From assembly GCF_901933205.1 (NCBI RefSeq), contig NC_044582.1:17769820-17833819 (forward strand): a DNA stretch of 64,000 nucleotides, read 5' to 3'. Both the position numbers and the translations under genes were made by a program. A model generated the notes under the pieces. It worked only from the letters and a program-made list of their open reading frames with translations, was not told the DNA's origin and did no database searches. The DNA is from Camarhynchus parvulus (Eukaryota; Chordata; Aves; Passeriformes; Thraupidae). Below are positions 10,991-21,150 of this stretch, one piece after another. Position 1 is the stretch's first letter. Every line of letters begins with the position of its first letter.

Positions 10991-13500
10991 ACCCTTCCTA
11001 AAACACATTCCTCAGTTTTCCACATTCCAGCATCGTGGGTGACACTTTAACTCCATTTAAAGATTTATTTTTTTGGATCATTCAGCACTGGAAAGCTCCC
11101 TTTAAAGCATGTTATGAGCTTTTTCAGGGACAACAATAGTGCAGGAGAAATATGAGGTGGGGGTGATTAAATGCCCTTCAAACATTAGATTCCATTCATT
11201 AGAATCCATTCACACTGCTTCCTTTTCCTGCCATAATTATCCCAAAGTTTTATGAAGCAGCAAGTGGCTGAGCACTAAAAAAAAATCATCCTTCTGGTCT
11301 GTTACATTTATAAAAATATGCAGTTAAAGTGATGTTTTCATTCTCTTCACTATTTGCCTTGTTTATGGAATGTAATCTCTCAGCCCCCTCTTTGGGTAGG
11401 ACTTTATATTTCTGCAGTGACAAGCACCCAAAGCCTGCTACTCCCTAAAAACTCCCTTCCACCTGTGATCAGCAATTCTGCTCCTCTTGGTTGTGTGGTT
11501 TCTCCATTTCAATTCTTTCCCAGCCTTCCTGCAGTGCACCCAAAAGCAGGTGGGATGTTAATGTGAGCCATGTATTTATAACCACTTTGCTTCAGCTTGT
11601 AAGTGACAAATACTCCTTGTTTCTAACATTCCCTCGAGCCTTCTGTAGAGTGTGATTTCTTATTTTATATGTAAAAACCTCAATCTCTGTTCCTCTACAG
11701 CTCCCAATGAATCTCTCTAAGTTACACACAGACATGAACACAGAGAAAATTGCCAGTCCAAAGCTGGAGGCAAAAAAATCAAATTTATTGGTAATTGATG
11801 CTAACTAGATTTGACATTTGACTAAACTTGTTAAAACAACCAGAATATCTGATATCATTAAGCCTAATAAAGATTAAATATCCAGGATTATAAATTATAT
11901 CATGCACCCCAAGATTTATCTTCAACATAATGGTACTGAACTAAGCTGCCTTTATCAACTCTAAGCATGGTCCTGTGTCCAAACTACTGCTACTGCAAAC
12001 AAATTTAAAGGCTAAAGATTAATTAACATTCCATGAACTCCTATTTTTACTAATTCTGGAATGCTGCAGCACTGAAAAACAAAATAGGTTGGAATCATTC
12101 AAAAATCCAGAGTTTTACTTTTTTTTACTAAGATCCTGTGTCTCAAAAAACCCTGAAAAGAATCCATAAAGAAACAGATTTCTGTTATACAGGGCCACGT
12201 AGATATGAAGAGAATTCTCACCTCCTGCTAAAATTCATGGGGAGTTTGTTTGTTTTATTAGGGGAAAAATGTTTGTCCCAGCTGAGCCAGGCAATACCCC
12301 AAGGAAAGGGAAAACAACCCTTTAATTCTGGTTCAGCATCCCTGGAGATGTCTGGAAGGAATCCAGGGAATAATGAAAGGTCTTGCTGGTGAAACTCCTG
12401 AGGCAGCAGGCAAAGACCCCTTCAAAACTCAACCACTGGAAGACCAACTTCCCTGTGTGCCTCCCAGAACACTCCACACATCAATTCCTCTGAAACAGAG
12501 GGGAAAATCCAGACCTGGAGTAACAGGAATGGGATTGAAATCATAAAATCTGCCCTGATGTGGATGGGGAGCAGAAGGGCTGAGCTGGACACTGGGAAGG
12601 AGCCACTGGGAGAGCCCACAGCTCTGGGGACAAACTCCCCAGTGCAGGATGGGCTTGGAATGGGGAAATCTGGAAAATCTGATTAGGGGGCAAGGACCCA
12701 CCAAGCAGCAGAGAGGTTTCTGCAGGTTCTGTTCAGCTCTGCTCTCTCTTCACAAGCTCTTAGTTCTGGTTTCTCTCACCCCCTATGCAAAATTTCCTTT
12801 TAGAGAATGAATGTGCAGGGAATCAAGGCCCTTGTTTTACTGGAATCTCTCAGTGGCTGCTGTTCATCCCTTGCTGAAGTGATAATCCTGTCTTTGTCAC
12901 CACAACCCAGTGCAATGTCACAAATGAAATTATGACAAACATCTGGATCCAATGAATCCCCACGGAACAAAGGCCTTCTTCTCATGCAGATCAGTTCAGT
13001 AATAAAAATTAAGAAAACCCCATAAATCCTCTGGAAATACACTGTAGTGGATGAGCAGAATTCCCTGTGGATAAAGGGAATTGTCATTGTACATTCCCAG
13101 GCCACATCAGCCAGCAGATTTCAAAAGAACAGATCTATTTTCATTGAAAGGTATCCACTTTAAATGAATTTAAGCCTTTTATTTGTGACTGCTGCCAAAA
13201 GTTTTGTGGCCTAAGACAGCCATTTCCACTGAGCTTGACCAATTTGCATATAAAGCTAATTGAAAAGAAAACATTTGGGGGGGTTTGTTAAAAAACAATA
13301 ATTGCAATTTTTAAAAGTTACCATGGAATAGAAACATTCTGATGAAAATCCAAAATGCGAATCTTAAGATTTTTTTTGTGATTTCTAGTAAACAGATATC
13401 CCTAAAATAAACCTTTTTTTTTTTTTAATTTTAGAATGAATTAAGAAATGTTTCCTTGTTATTTTCAGGGTGATTATCATGAAAGGGAATGGAAAGAGTT
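10991..13500. other. Unique AT-rich sequence
   Basis: No gene recognised. Mostly AT-rich unique DNA with short A and T runs (for example near 12118-12126 and 13412-13426). A word like CATCCCTGGAGATGTC at about 12339 recalls CR1, but nothing on either side continues the match. Confidence 0.4.
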
Positions 13501-13565
13501 CCAGGGCCTCACCATCCTCACAGGGAAGAATTTCTTCCTAATGTCTCATCTAAATCTACCCATCA
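13501..13565 (-). mobile_element. CR1 LINE internal fragment
   Basis: The order CCAGGGCCTCACCATCCTCA, GGGAAGAATTTCTTCCTAAT and TCTCATCTAAATCTACCC matches the part of CR1 that lies 150-220 bp inside its 3' end, in reverse complement. The tail itself is absent. The tail-bearing minus-strand copy at 13915 lies on the wrong side to belong to the same insertion, so this is a separate remnant. Confidence 0.65.
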
Positions 13566-13833
13566 TGTCCATCATTAAGGAATGCACATCTCCATAGATT
13601 GCATTTTAGCCTGTGCACAGTTTTCCCAAGTTTCCACCAGATCAGAGACAAACACAGCACCCAGGCCATGAAAACCCAAGGCTTTTTGGGGAGAGGTTTG
13701 CACTGAACTCCTTATAATCAAACAAACCTGAATTTCCCACTTACTGGAATGCTCCCAATGCTTTCTGTGACACAGCTCAAGCCCTGGCACCTTCCCAGGA
13801 GCAGTGGGGATGGAAAATGGCCCCAAGGATGGT

Positions 13834-13850
13834 AAAAAAAAAAAAAAAAA
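13834..13850 (+). repeat. A17 homopolymer
   Basis: Seventeen consecutive A. No retropseudogene body or target duplication could be recognised upstream, so I treat it as a simple repeat. Confidence 0.9.
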
Positions 13851-13914
13851 CCAGGTAAAAACCCCTCACCATCCCCTCCACGATGTGCAGTTTCCCAGCC
13901 TGAACACACACATG

Positions 13915-14012
13915 GAATCACAGAACCATTCAGGGTGGAAAACACCTTTAGGATCAGAGTCCAACCACTGCCAAGCCCTCCGTTAAACCACATCCCCACA
14001 TCCAAACACCCA
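13915..14012 (-). mobile_element. CR1 LINE 3' fragment (type B tail)
   Basis: Reverse-complement type B tail: GGAATCACAGAACCATTCAG, then GTGGAAAACACC, then AGAGTCCAACCACTGCCAAG and ACCACATCCCCACATCC, in the order expected of CR1. About 100 bp, 5'-truncated and diverged. Confidence 0.7.
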
Positions 14013-14049
14013 GCTTGGGGCGCTGGAACAATCCAAATGCACATTTGGC

Positions 14050-14370
14050 CAATTTATCCCCAGCAAAAAAGGCCGACTGTAAAGCAATAATCTGTGCAGA
14101 GTTTACAAGCTTGTATTCAGCACTTAGCAGCCTGCAGGAACATCTGAAGGAGCAGAGTCCTTTCTAATCAGCTCGCCCTGGAATTTGCTCACAACAACGT
14201 TCTCTTTTCTCACTTTGACAATTCTCATTAAGGGCTGCCTTCCCTGCACCTCCGTGTGGAAAGGCTGATGTGAGCTGCATGCAGATCCACGCTGGCAGAG
14301 CTGGCTGCAGGCTGCAGCACTGCCATTCAGCCTGTTATAGGTACACATTATAATACTGGCTTTTTGCAAA
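14050..14370. promoter_or_regulatory. Candidate conserved non-coding element
   Basis: Repeat-free DNA between a CR1 copy and an LTR, with retained CpGs (GGCCGACTG, CTCGCCC, AACGTTC, CCTCCGTG, CCACGCTGG) and words such as TTTCTAATCAGCTCGCC. An 81-codon minus frame spans part of it but is unlike known proteins. Regulatory function is inference only. Confidence 0.25.
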
Positions 14371-14391
14371 TTTTCAAATGGATTCTGTATG

Positions 14392-14923
14392 TGTGGTGGT
14401 AAAGTAACTTTGTTATAAATATACAGTTTTTATTTCTGTTGTTAATTAAGCTTAGACATAGTAGTGAAATAGCTGGTATCAGTGTGCTCATGTTAAACTG
14501 CCTGGTTGGGTGGGATAACACTCAATGAACACAGGATGAGCACACCTGGACAGATGTGCCAACCATCAGCGCTCACCCTCTGAATACAGTGTGGGCCAAG
14601 GCCCAAAAAGGGACTAAAACCACAACCAAAGAATACTCATGCTCTAAAAAGGTGGAACTGAGGAGGAGCCATGCTAAACAGTTCTTAAAATATGTAAACT
14701 AGTTTGGGGAAAGGTTTACTATGCATGATTGTTTATGAATATGCAACAGGCTGATGCATCAGAAATGGTAAATAAAGGAGGTTTCCAAAACATAGCAGGA
14801 GTGCTCTCAGCTGAGTGCCAAGATGCACCCAGCCATAATAACCTTTGCTCTGTGACCTTTGTCTCCTCTTGTCCTCTATTAAATTTTTTACATTTTCACA
14901 AGAGAGTAAACATGTTTTTCACA
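14392..14923 (+). mobile_element. Probable solo LTR of an endogenous retrovirus
   Basis: The block starts near TGTGGTGGTAAAGTAACTTT and carries words I associate with a passerine ERV LTR (TATGCAACAGGCTGATGC, GTGTGGGCCAAGGCCC). An ATTAAA signal at 14878-14883 is followed by TTTTCACAAGAGAG, and CA-type ends lie near 14923, which suggests plus orientation. I found no clean target duplication, so both edges are approximate and the family name is left open. No coding part is attached. Confidence 0.5.
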
Positions 14924-15562
14924 AGCCCAAACCTTCGTGGAAAGAGAGGGAAGAACATTTCAAGAAGCTCTGAGGAGCAAGAGAAGGAGAAGTGGGATAC
15001 CTGAGCTGCAGAGAGCATTGGGATGGACTCAGGAACATGGGAACAGCATCCTGCAGTTCCACTTCCATCTGTCCTAAAATTTGCCTTCTCCAGGCAGAGC
15101 TTTCAGCATGACAAAGGAAGTTTGGAGATATTTTTTCTTAATATCCACTATTACTAATCTCACTAACACTCAGGATAGTAATATCTAATTATCTACCAGC
15201 TATTCTCAAAAGATTCCACAAATCCTTTGAGTAAAGGTCTAAATGTGACTTCAGAGGTTAAGTCAGAAAAATCAGGCACACAGCAGCCCACACTTTATAT
15301 GCTGACTGGGAATTTGGCCACAGTTTAAAGTTTGCAGTAAGCAAGTCTGAGTTTTGGGTATTTCTCTGCAGAGAACAGTTATTTGTCAGAACGGAGCCCT
15401 GATGAATGAAACCATAAAGGAAGAATAGTAGCTCTGGAAGAGGAGGAGATAGTTCAATCAAACATTTCCATCGACTAAACATCTTTTTAATGAATAAGAG
15501 CAATTAAGTGTTACTCTGACCTGCTCTGCCTTTCTTTTTAAGTGACTAATGCATTTTATTAA
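14924..15562. other. Unique non-coding sequence
   Basis: No repeat or gene recognised between the probable LTR and the short tandem duplications that follow. Confidence 0.35.
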
Positions 15563-15608
15563 CAATTTAGTTTTCTTTTCAAATGCAATTCAGTTTTCTT
15601 TTTAAATG
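15563..15608. repeat. 23-bp tandem duplication
   Basis: Two adjacent copies of a CAATT(T/C)AGTTTTCTTTT(C/T)AAATG unit, 23 bp each and differing at two positions. A small local duplication. Confidence 0.8.
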
Positions 15609-15937
15609 CACATGAAATATGCATTTTCCATTTTAGTGATGAGCAAGGCAGCACACAGATCTGACAATTCTTGATTTGACAGAAAATACTGTTTTCTCAA
15701 GACCAACATACCCGCAAACATAGATTATGCTTGGGAAATCCCTCATCAAAACTGTTCCAAGCAACAACACATCTGTTCTTATTTACAGACACAAAAAGAT
15801 GCAACTCCCCATCAACAAGCAGAGTCACTAATTCTGATTTACTCTTTGCAGGCTCTAGAAGGGTTTTAGAGGCCACCCCCTCCCCATTCACACAAACTCT
15901 CCCCACCTCATTGTTTCAAAAAACCAACTCTGGATAG

Positions 15938-16086
15938 AGAAATACCTTGGCCAAAATCTTGCTGATATTTTCACCTCAATAAGTAAAGATATTGTTTATG
16001 AAGAATATTTATTTTTTAGGAGAAATACCTTGGCCAAAATTTTCTTGCTGATATTTTCACCTCGATAAGTAAAGATACTGTTTATG
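15938..16086. repeat. Two-copy tandem duplication (63-66 bp arms)
   Basis: Copy 1 is 15938-16000 and copy 2 is 16021-16086, both starting AGAAATACCTTGGCCAAAAT and ending in a TTTATG word. Copy 2 has a 3-bp insertion (TTTTCTTGCTG versus TCTTGCTG) and two substitutions (CTCGATAAG for CTCAATAAG, GATACTG for GATATTG). The 20-bp spacer is AT-rich. High identity implies a recent event. Confidence 0.95.
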
Positions 16087-16582
16087 CCTTTGAATTCAGT
16101 CTGGTTTGCATTTTAGAGTGGTTTTTTGTTTTGCAGGGTTCTTTTGTGTACACAATTAATTGAGGGAGTTCAAACCACAGATTATTGGCTCCTCCAATTA
16201 TGTTACAGCTTTGTGCAACTTGGAAGTGTTCACAGAAGAGCAAAGCAGATTTCACTGCCCAGAGCATTTGCACAGGTTCATCTCCAGCCTTGAACCAAGT
16301 GCCAGAAACTCCCTCTGGGTATGAAACGTGTGAATATTTTGTCTTTTTAAACATCTGAGGGAATTTATTTTCACGCTTGGGAGATAATCAGGATATCCCT
16401 GGCTGAGAATCTGGATGAGGCATGGCTTGTGAAGAGCTTTTTGGTACTTGTAATGATCCCTGATGATCAGTGACTGCTCTGCTCCCAGGGACAGCCCCAG
16501 CCCTGCTGCCCATTCATTCCTGGCTGGCCCAGCACAGCCCCACACAGACGGCACCAGGGAGGAAAAGGTAAAACAGGACAAT

Positions 16583-16890
16583 GAGAAACCAGCAAGGTTG
16601 GGAAAGACCTCTAAGATTACAGAGTCCACCTGTCAGCCCAGCAGCACCACGATGTTCACCACCAAATTTTATCCTCCAGTGGCACAATCAGATATTGTCT
16701 GAACATTTCCAGGGGTGGGGACTCCCCCACTTCCCTGGGCAGCCTGCTCCAGGCCTTGACAACGTTTTCCATGAAGGATTTTTTCCTAGATTCCAATCTG
16801 AACCTCCCTTGGCACAACTTGGGGCAGTTTTCCCCTGTCCTGCCACTTGGGAAAAGGCACTGCCTGCCACCTCACTCACTCGAGCCTCCT
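16583..16890 (-). mobile_element. CR1 LINE 3' fragment (type B)
   Basis: About 300 bp in reverse complement. The tail (AAGGTTGGGAAAGACCTCTA) is followed by the block with CCAGGGGTGGGGACTCC, CTTCCCTGGGCAGCCTG, AACCTCCCTTGGCACAACTT and CACTTGGGAAAAGG. This is the standard order from the CR1 3' terminus inward. Plus-strand open frames of up to 181 codons that cross it are antisense to the element and not genes. Confidence 0.85.
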
Positions 16891-16937
16891 GCCAGCGGTC
16901 ACACACTTTGTGTCTACAGGAAAATCATCTAAAATAC

Positions 16938-17070
16938 ATCCCTGGAGGTGTCCAAGGCCAGGCTGGACAGGGCTGGGAGCAGCCTGGCATGGTGGAAGGT
17001 GTCCCTGCCCATGGAATGGGATGGGATTTAAGGTTCTTCCAGCCCAAACCACTCTGTGATGATTTTATGA
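16938..17070 (+). mobile_element. CR1 LINE 3' fragment (type A tail)
   Basis: A plus-strand copy: CATCCCTGGAGGTGTCCAAG, GCTGGACAGGGCTGGGAGCA, GAAGGTGTCCCTGCCCATGG, then TTCTTCCAGCCCAAACCACT and CTGTGATG at the 3' end. It lies only about 50 bp from the oppositely oriented copy on its left, and both 3' tails point outward. The two tails are of different types, so these are two insertions. Confidence 0.9.
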
Positions 17071-17129
17071 GACAGACATTGCATCCAAAGCATCTTCTGT
17101 CCTGCTGGGAAGCTGCAGTGCTGTAGGTA

Positions 17130-17420
17130 GTGAACACTGTAAGCTTTTATGAGAGGATAACTAGGAAACTGCTTTTATTATTCCAATAAATACCATTTGC
17201 ATTCAGACAGCACTAAATAATGTCCACAAACACATGAAAATAGAGTCACTGGCTGAGAGAGCTTGCAGTGGAAAAGACAAGTTTTATTTACTTTTTAAAA
17301 ACCTTTTAGTTCCTTAAAGCAGCAAAATATGATTTCATAATTATTACCTTATGCTGTCCTGACATTTACATTACCATACAGTGCTGAAAGCCAGAAAATA
17401 CCAACTGTTCTGCAGAGGAT
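17130..17420. promoter_or_regulatory. Candidate conserved non-coding element
   Basis: AT-rich, repeat-free sequence between CR1 and the 18-kb array, with words such as TAAATACCATTTGCATTCAG (containing the ATTTGCAT octamer), GAGAGGATAAC and TCATAATTATTACC. No coding potential noted. The regulatory reading is inference from texture. Confidence 0.25.
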
Positions 17421-18120
17421 TTTGTTCTCTGCAGGGTAAAAAATCTATTAACTGCATTCAGACCTGTATATATATTATAAAAAAAAAAATACACTGGTGG
17501 ATTGCAGGATTGGGAGAGCTTGGAGGCTGAACTCTATGTGGAGTTGCACAGTATGGATCAATGAATGATGGATTTGGATTTGGAAGGGTTAAAGGGGTTT
17601 TATGAAGTCCCCTATTCCAGGGATAGGTGGCCTTAATCAGGACTTGGGCAGAGAAGGTGATGGAAAAATATGACAAAATTTAAGATATATTCCTGTTTTT
17701 CTGTATTTCTTGGTGCAAAGGTCTGAGCACTCCTGGAAACGTGAGCAGAGCTGTAAAATGATCAAAAATATTGCACTGTTCCCTATTACCATCACCCCCT
17801 GAAATGCACAAACTCTGCCCATGAAAGAGGACGACAAGGTGGGAATTAGAGACTGGGACTTCCTCCAACCCCTGTGATATCCCAGGCAGAGTCTCACCTC
17901 CCAGGGTCACCCAGAGCCCAGCTCCTGCACAGAGGTTTCATCAATCCCCTCCCAAACTGCGCCCACTGCTCACAGCAGTGACATCCAGCAGGGATGGGCA
18001 AGGGCTCAGAGCAGCACTCCTTGCTCCAATTCTCACTGGACTGGTGAATGGCTCCTGTAAAATGTTAAATCCTCACTTTTCCTGCCCCTCAGAGCCACAG
18101 CATTTCCCAATCTGTTGCAT
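17421..18120. other. Unique non-coding sequence
   Basis: No family recognised. A 10-A run lies near 17479-17488. The minus-strand frames of 72-86 codons do not resemble known proteins. Confidence 0.35.
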
Positions 18121-18351
18121 ATAAGTAACAACTTTATTAAAAAAAAACTTTATAAAATCATAGCTCGATCCTGTTGCTTCATTTAAGCGCAACTAGTAGC
18201 TAACTTACTAATTCCCATAAGAAAAAATTGTGAAAATAAAAACTAGGTTACATAACAATCTATTCTTATAAAAAAAAATAAAGTTAATCTACAAAAACAG
18301 AAGTTTGCCCCATAAAACCCCATAAAATATGTAAACAAACAAAAATAAAAA
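18121..18351. other. A-rich leader of the 45-bp array
   Basis: Very A-rich sequence with several AAAATAAA-like words leading directly into the minisatellite. It may belong to the same element, possibly a degraded LTR or other transposon, because the right flank of the array (18571-18670) has a similar composition and ends in an AATAAAAATCAGC word like an LTR polyadenylation region. No family could be named. Confidence 0.3.
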
Positions 18352-18570
18352 GTTTAAATAAACAAACACCCTAGCCATTTACCAACCAATAAAAAAGTGT
18401 AAATAAACAAATACCCTAGCCATTTACCAACCAATAAAAAAGTTTAAATAAACAAACACCCTAGCCATTTACCAACCAATAAAAAAGTGTAAATAAACAA
18501 ACACCCTAGCCATTTACCAACCAATAAAAAAGTGTAAATAAACAAATACCCTAGCCATTTACCAACCAAT
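18352..18570. repeat. 45-bp AT-rich minisatellite, five units
   Basis: Unit starts (G of AGTTT/AGTGT) fall at 18352, 18397, 18442, 18487 and 18532, an exact 45-bp period. Each unit carries CCCTAGCCATTTACC, then AACCAAT and an A run. Units 1 and 3 share GTTT plus ACACC; units 2 and 5 share GTGT plus ATACC; unit 4 is mixed (GTGT plus ACACC). The pattern suggests a 90-bp dimer expanded and then recombined. Every unit contains a CCAAT box word. There are no spacers, so this is not CRISPR. Confidence 0.95.
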
Positions 18571-19047
18571 AAACTGAGCATTCATGTACTATTAACCAAT
18601 TAACACAGTACCTTCTGATATTCCTACAAAAATATAAACTATACAATAAAAATCAGCTTTTCTCTGTTAAAAAAATCAAAAATCCCATCTATTTCTATTG
18701 CAACACCAATCCAAACTGTGCCCTGAGCACTCAGGGGGGAAGGACGTGAGCAGCAACAGCTCTTCCCCCATGGCAAAGGGACATTCCCAAAGCCCAACCA
18801 CCCTGAATTCCCTCTGGGGCTCTCTCCTTAGCCCTCATCCTCAGCAGTGAATGGGACAGGGGTGGGACAGTCCCACTCTGCCTCTCAGCTTTGCCCAGAC
18901 CCTCACTCATGGCACTGGATGGGTGCCATCACCAATTAATTCATCTCTCAGCTGATAATGGAGCCCCAGAAACCCACAGGGGTCTCCAGAGGACTATTCC
19001 TCATGGCCAGAAGCTGGGAAGAACTGGGACAGAGATGCTGTGCCTGC
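18571..19047. other. AT-rich right flank, then GC-richer unique sequence
   Basis: The first 100 bp continue the A-rich texture of the array. From about 18710 the sequence becomes GC-richer and has no recognised repeat. Confidence 0.35.
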
Positions 19048-19173
19048 CCATGGATCCCTGGCAGTGCCCAAGGCCAGGTTGGACAGGGCTTGGAGCAGCC
19101 TGGGACAGGGGAAGGAGGCAGGGGATGGAAATGGTGATCCTGAAGGTCCCTCCCAAGCCAAGGATTCCATGAG
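19048..19173 (+). mobile_element. CR1 LINE 3' fragment (type A tail)
   Basis: Plus-strand copy with CATGGATCCCTGGCAGTGCC, CAAGGCCAGGTTGGACAGGG, CTTGGAGCAGCCTGGGACAG and the end AAGGTCCCTCCCAAGCC. The last part (AAGGATTCCATGAGG) is a diverged terminal repeat. Confidence 0.85.
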
Positions 19174-19539
19174 GAGCCCTTCCCTGTAAGCATCAGAGAT
19201 GGGAGAAGGCCTTGGGCAGGTCATGGCTGCTCCAGCAGCTCTGGGTGAGGGATGTGTTTCTGTATTCTGTGTTCCTGGGAGGAGGAATACAGAACTCCAG
19301 GAGGAGCTGGGCCAGGAGCTTGTTCCCTCCTGCCCTGACAGACTAAAGATGCCACTGCCTCCCTCCTTGTCCTCCTGTCACCAGGAGGTGCAAGGTTGTT
19401 CCTCCATGTCCTCGACACCAAACGCAGCCAGGCAATGTGTTCTCTTTAAATTAGAAAATAATTCAAAGCCACAGTCCTGACACTCCATCGTGCTATGGAG
19501 AGGCCAGCACAGCCTCATCATAGATAAAAATCACAAATT
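19174..19539. other. Unique sequence with a short hairpin
   Basis: No family recognised. TCTGTATTC near 19258 and GAATACAGA near 19284 can pair as a 9-bp stem. Open frames here are unconvincing. Confidence 0.3.
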
Positions 19540-20290
19540 AAGGTGTCTCCTCTCATTGACTGAAGAGTTGCCTTCAGAGATAATTCGGAAGAGAAATCTA
19601 ATTTTTGCGCTCTGAATTTTCTGTGAAGGAGCCCTGTCCCCCTTCCCATCACCCTGGCAAGAATGGGAAATTCCCCATGTCATCCACATCAAGCATCTCA
19701 GGACATCAGATTTGCCTCTCGCCTTTGGTTCTGGATTAATTATTAGTTGGATGGTCAGAGCAGTAGATTTTGATGCTCCACAGCACTTCAGTGTGAGAGA
19801 AATGGCTTCATTTCTAATTTAGAGGCAATTCAGAACTTTTTGAAAACAAGGATAAATGTAATTTTCCTAAAACTAAAATCCTTAAGTTTACAGAGAAAAT
19901 ACCACATCACAGGTAAGATGATTTATGTAATTAAAATACTCATGTACTATTAATAACCTTAATTTGCATGAGTATTAGGTCATTTTTATGTAATTAGCTG
20001 AAGCAGAAGGATTTTTGTCAATTAAACTAATTGTTTTTCACACTAGGTGTAGACTGAATATTGATCTTTTTTATTCAGCTCACTTACATAAGCAAATGAG
20101 ATCTAATTGCATCCTTACCACATCATTACTCAGTTATTGTAAATTACAGAACATAGATTCTCTCACACAATAACACTTTCTTTGTGCTATTGCTGTTGAA
20201 GAGATGCTGCTTAATTTGGGAACTTCAAACTCTGCTTTCCATCTGTCGATTTAGGACAAATTTGCATGGTAGTGTTTGTCTCCTTAGTAG
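19540..20290. promoter_or_regulatory. Candidate conserved non-coding block with two octamers
   Basis: A long AT-rich, repeat-free stretch dense in homeodomain- and POU-like words. The octamer ATTTGCAT occurs at 19962-19969 and again at 20260-20267. Between them lie GTAATTAGCTG and TCAATTAAACTAATTG words. Retained CpGs near 19590-19610 (TTCGGAAG, TTTGCGCTC) also suggest constraint. This is the texture of developmental-gene enhancers, but no alignment is available to prove it. Confidence 0.35.
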
Positions 20291-20725
20291 TTAAGATAAC
20301 GTTCAAGCAGAGTTTCAGAAGGATAAAGGAAATGCCCAAAACAGCACCTGTGTCTTTCAAAAACCAGTCAGAAGAGAGAGCAGCCAAGCAATGGCAGCTC
20401 CAACACACAAATCAAAACAGGACTTTTAGATTTAATAATTAATCTCAACCTTGTAAAGAATTTGTGCTTCTGGTTTAACAAAGGTTCAAAAAAACAAGGA
20501 TATTCACAGGTTTAGTTGTGAGATTTTTGCTTTTGTTGATGCTTTGTTGTTGGTTGGGTTTTTTTTATATTTTTGTTTGTTTGTTTTTAATGCCTCCACA
20601 TCGGGGCAGGGGAGCAAAAATTACTTGTCATGCTTTACCTGTGGCAAATTCCAGACTCTGAACAGCTTTGCTGGGTGTTCCACTTCACACTGGCTGGTTT
20701 TATTATGATGGGATAGAGAAATGAT
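20291..20725. other. Unique sequence with T/GTTT-rich stretch
   Basis: Contains a T- and GTTT-rich simple stretch at about 20539-20589. No gene recognised. Confidence 0.4.
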
Positions 20726-20975
20726 AATTCACAGAACCACTGGGTTGGAAAAGACCTTCAAGATCACGGAGTCCAACCCAGCCCTGACACCTCAACTAAA
20801 CCATGACACCCCAAACCCAGGCTTTGTTAAACACACCCAGGGATGGGGACTCCACCACCTCCCCAGGCAGAACATTCCAGAACTTTATCACCCTTTCTGT
20901 ATAAAAAACTTTTTCCTAATATCCAACCTAAACTTCCCTTGGTTCATCTTAAGGCTGTGTCCTCTCAATCTGTGC
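20726..20975 (-). mobile_element. CR1 LINE 3' fragment (type B tail)
   Basis: Reverse-complement type B copy: AATTCACAGAACCACTGGGT, TGGAAAAGACCTTCAAGATC, then GGGATGGGGACTCCACCACC, CACCCTTTCTGTATAAAAAA and ATCCAACCTAAACTTCCCTT. Its inner end runs straight into another CR1 segment of the same orientation. Confidence 0.85.
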
Positions 20976-20990
20976 CTGATCCTCAGCCCC

Positions 20991-21150
20991 AGAGCACTCA
21001 GTGCCACATCCAACCCTTCCTTGGACACCTCCAGGGATGGGGACACCAAACCTCCCTGGGCAGCCCCTTCCAATGCTTTCCATGAAGAAATTCCTCCTGA
21101 TATCCAGCCTGGACCTTCCCTGGCACAGCTTGAGCCCCTTGCCAGGACAT
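20991..21150 (-). mobile_element. Second, abutting CR1 fragment
   Basis: It restarts at an earlier point of the CR1 consensus (GAGCACTCAGTGCCACATCC) and then repeats the same order as its left neighbour: GGGATGGGGACACC, CTGGGCAGCCCCTTCC, GAAGAAATTCCTCCTGATAT, CCTGGCACAGCTTGAG. The matching CAGGGATGGGGAC words are 194 bp apart. Either a second CR1 inserted beside the first or the interior was duplicated. The two parts have diverged enough to favour separate insertions. Confidence 0.8.

Noticed and set aside
12335..12360. CR1 fragment
   Set aside because: Only a 16-bp word resembles CR1 and neither flank continues the match.
13834..13850. Poly(A) tail of a processed pseudogene
   Set aside because: No gene-like body lies upstream and no target duplication was found.
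16581..17126. 181-codon plus-strand open frame
   Set aside because: It crosses two CR1 fragments in opposite orientation and matches no protein.
18580..19956. Shared 14-mer TCATGTACTATTAA at about 18582 and 19940
   Set aside because: Matches of 14 bp are expected by chance in AT-rich DNA of this size; the flanks differ.
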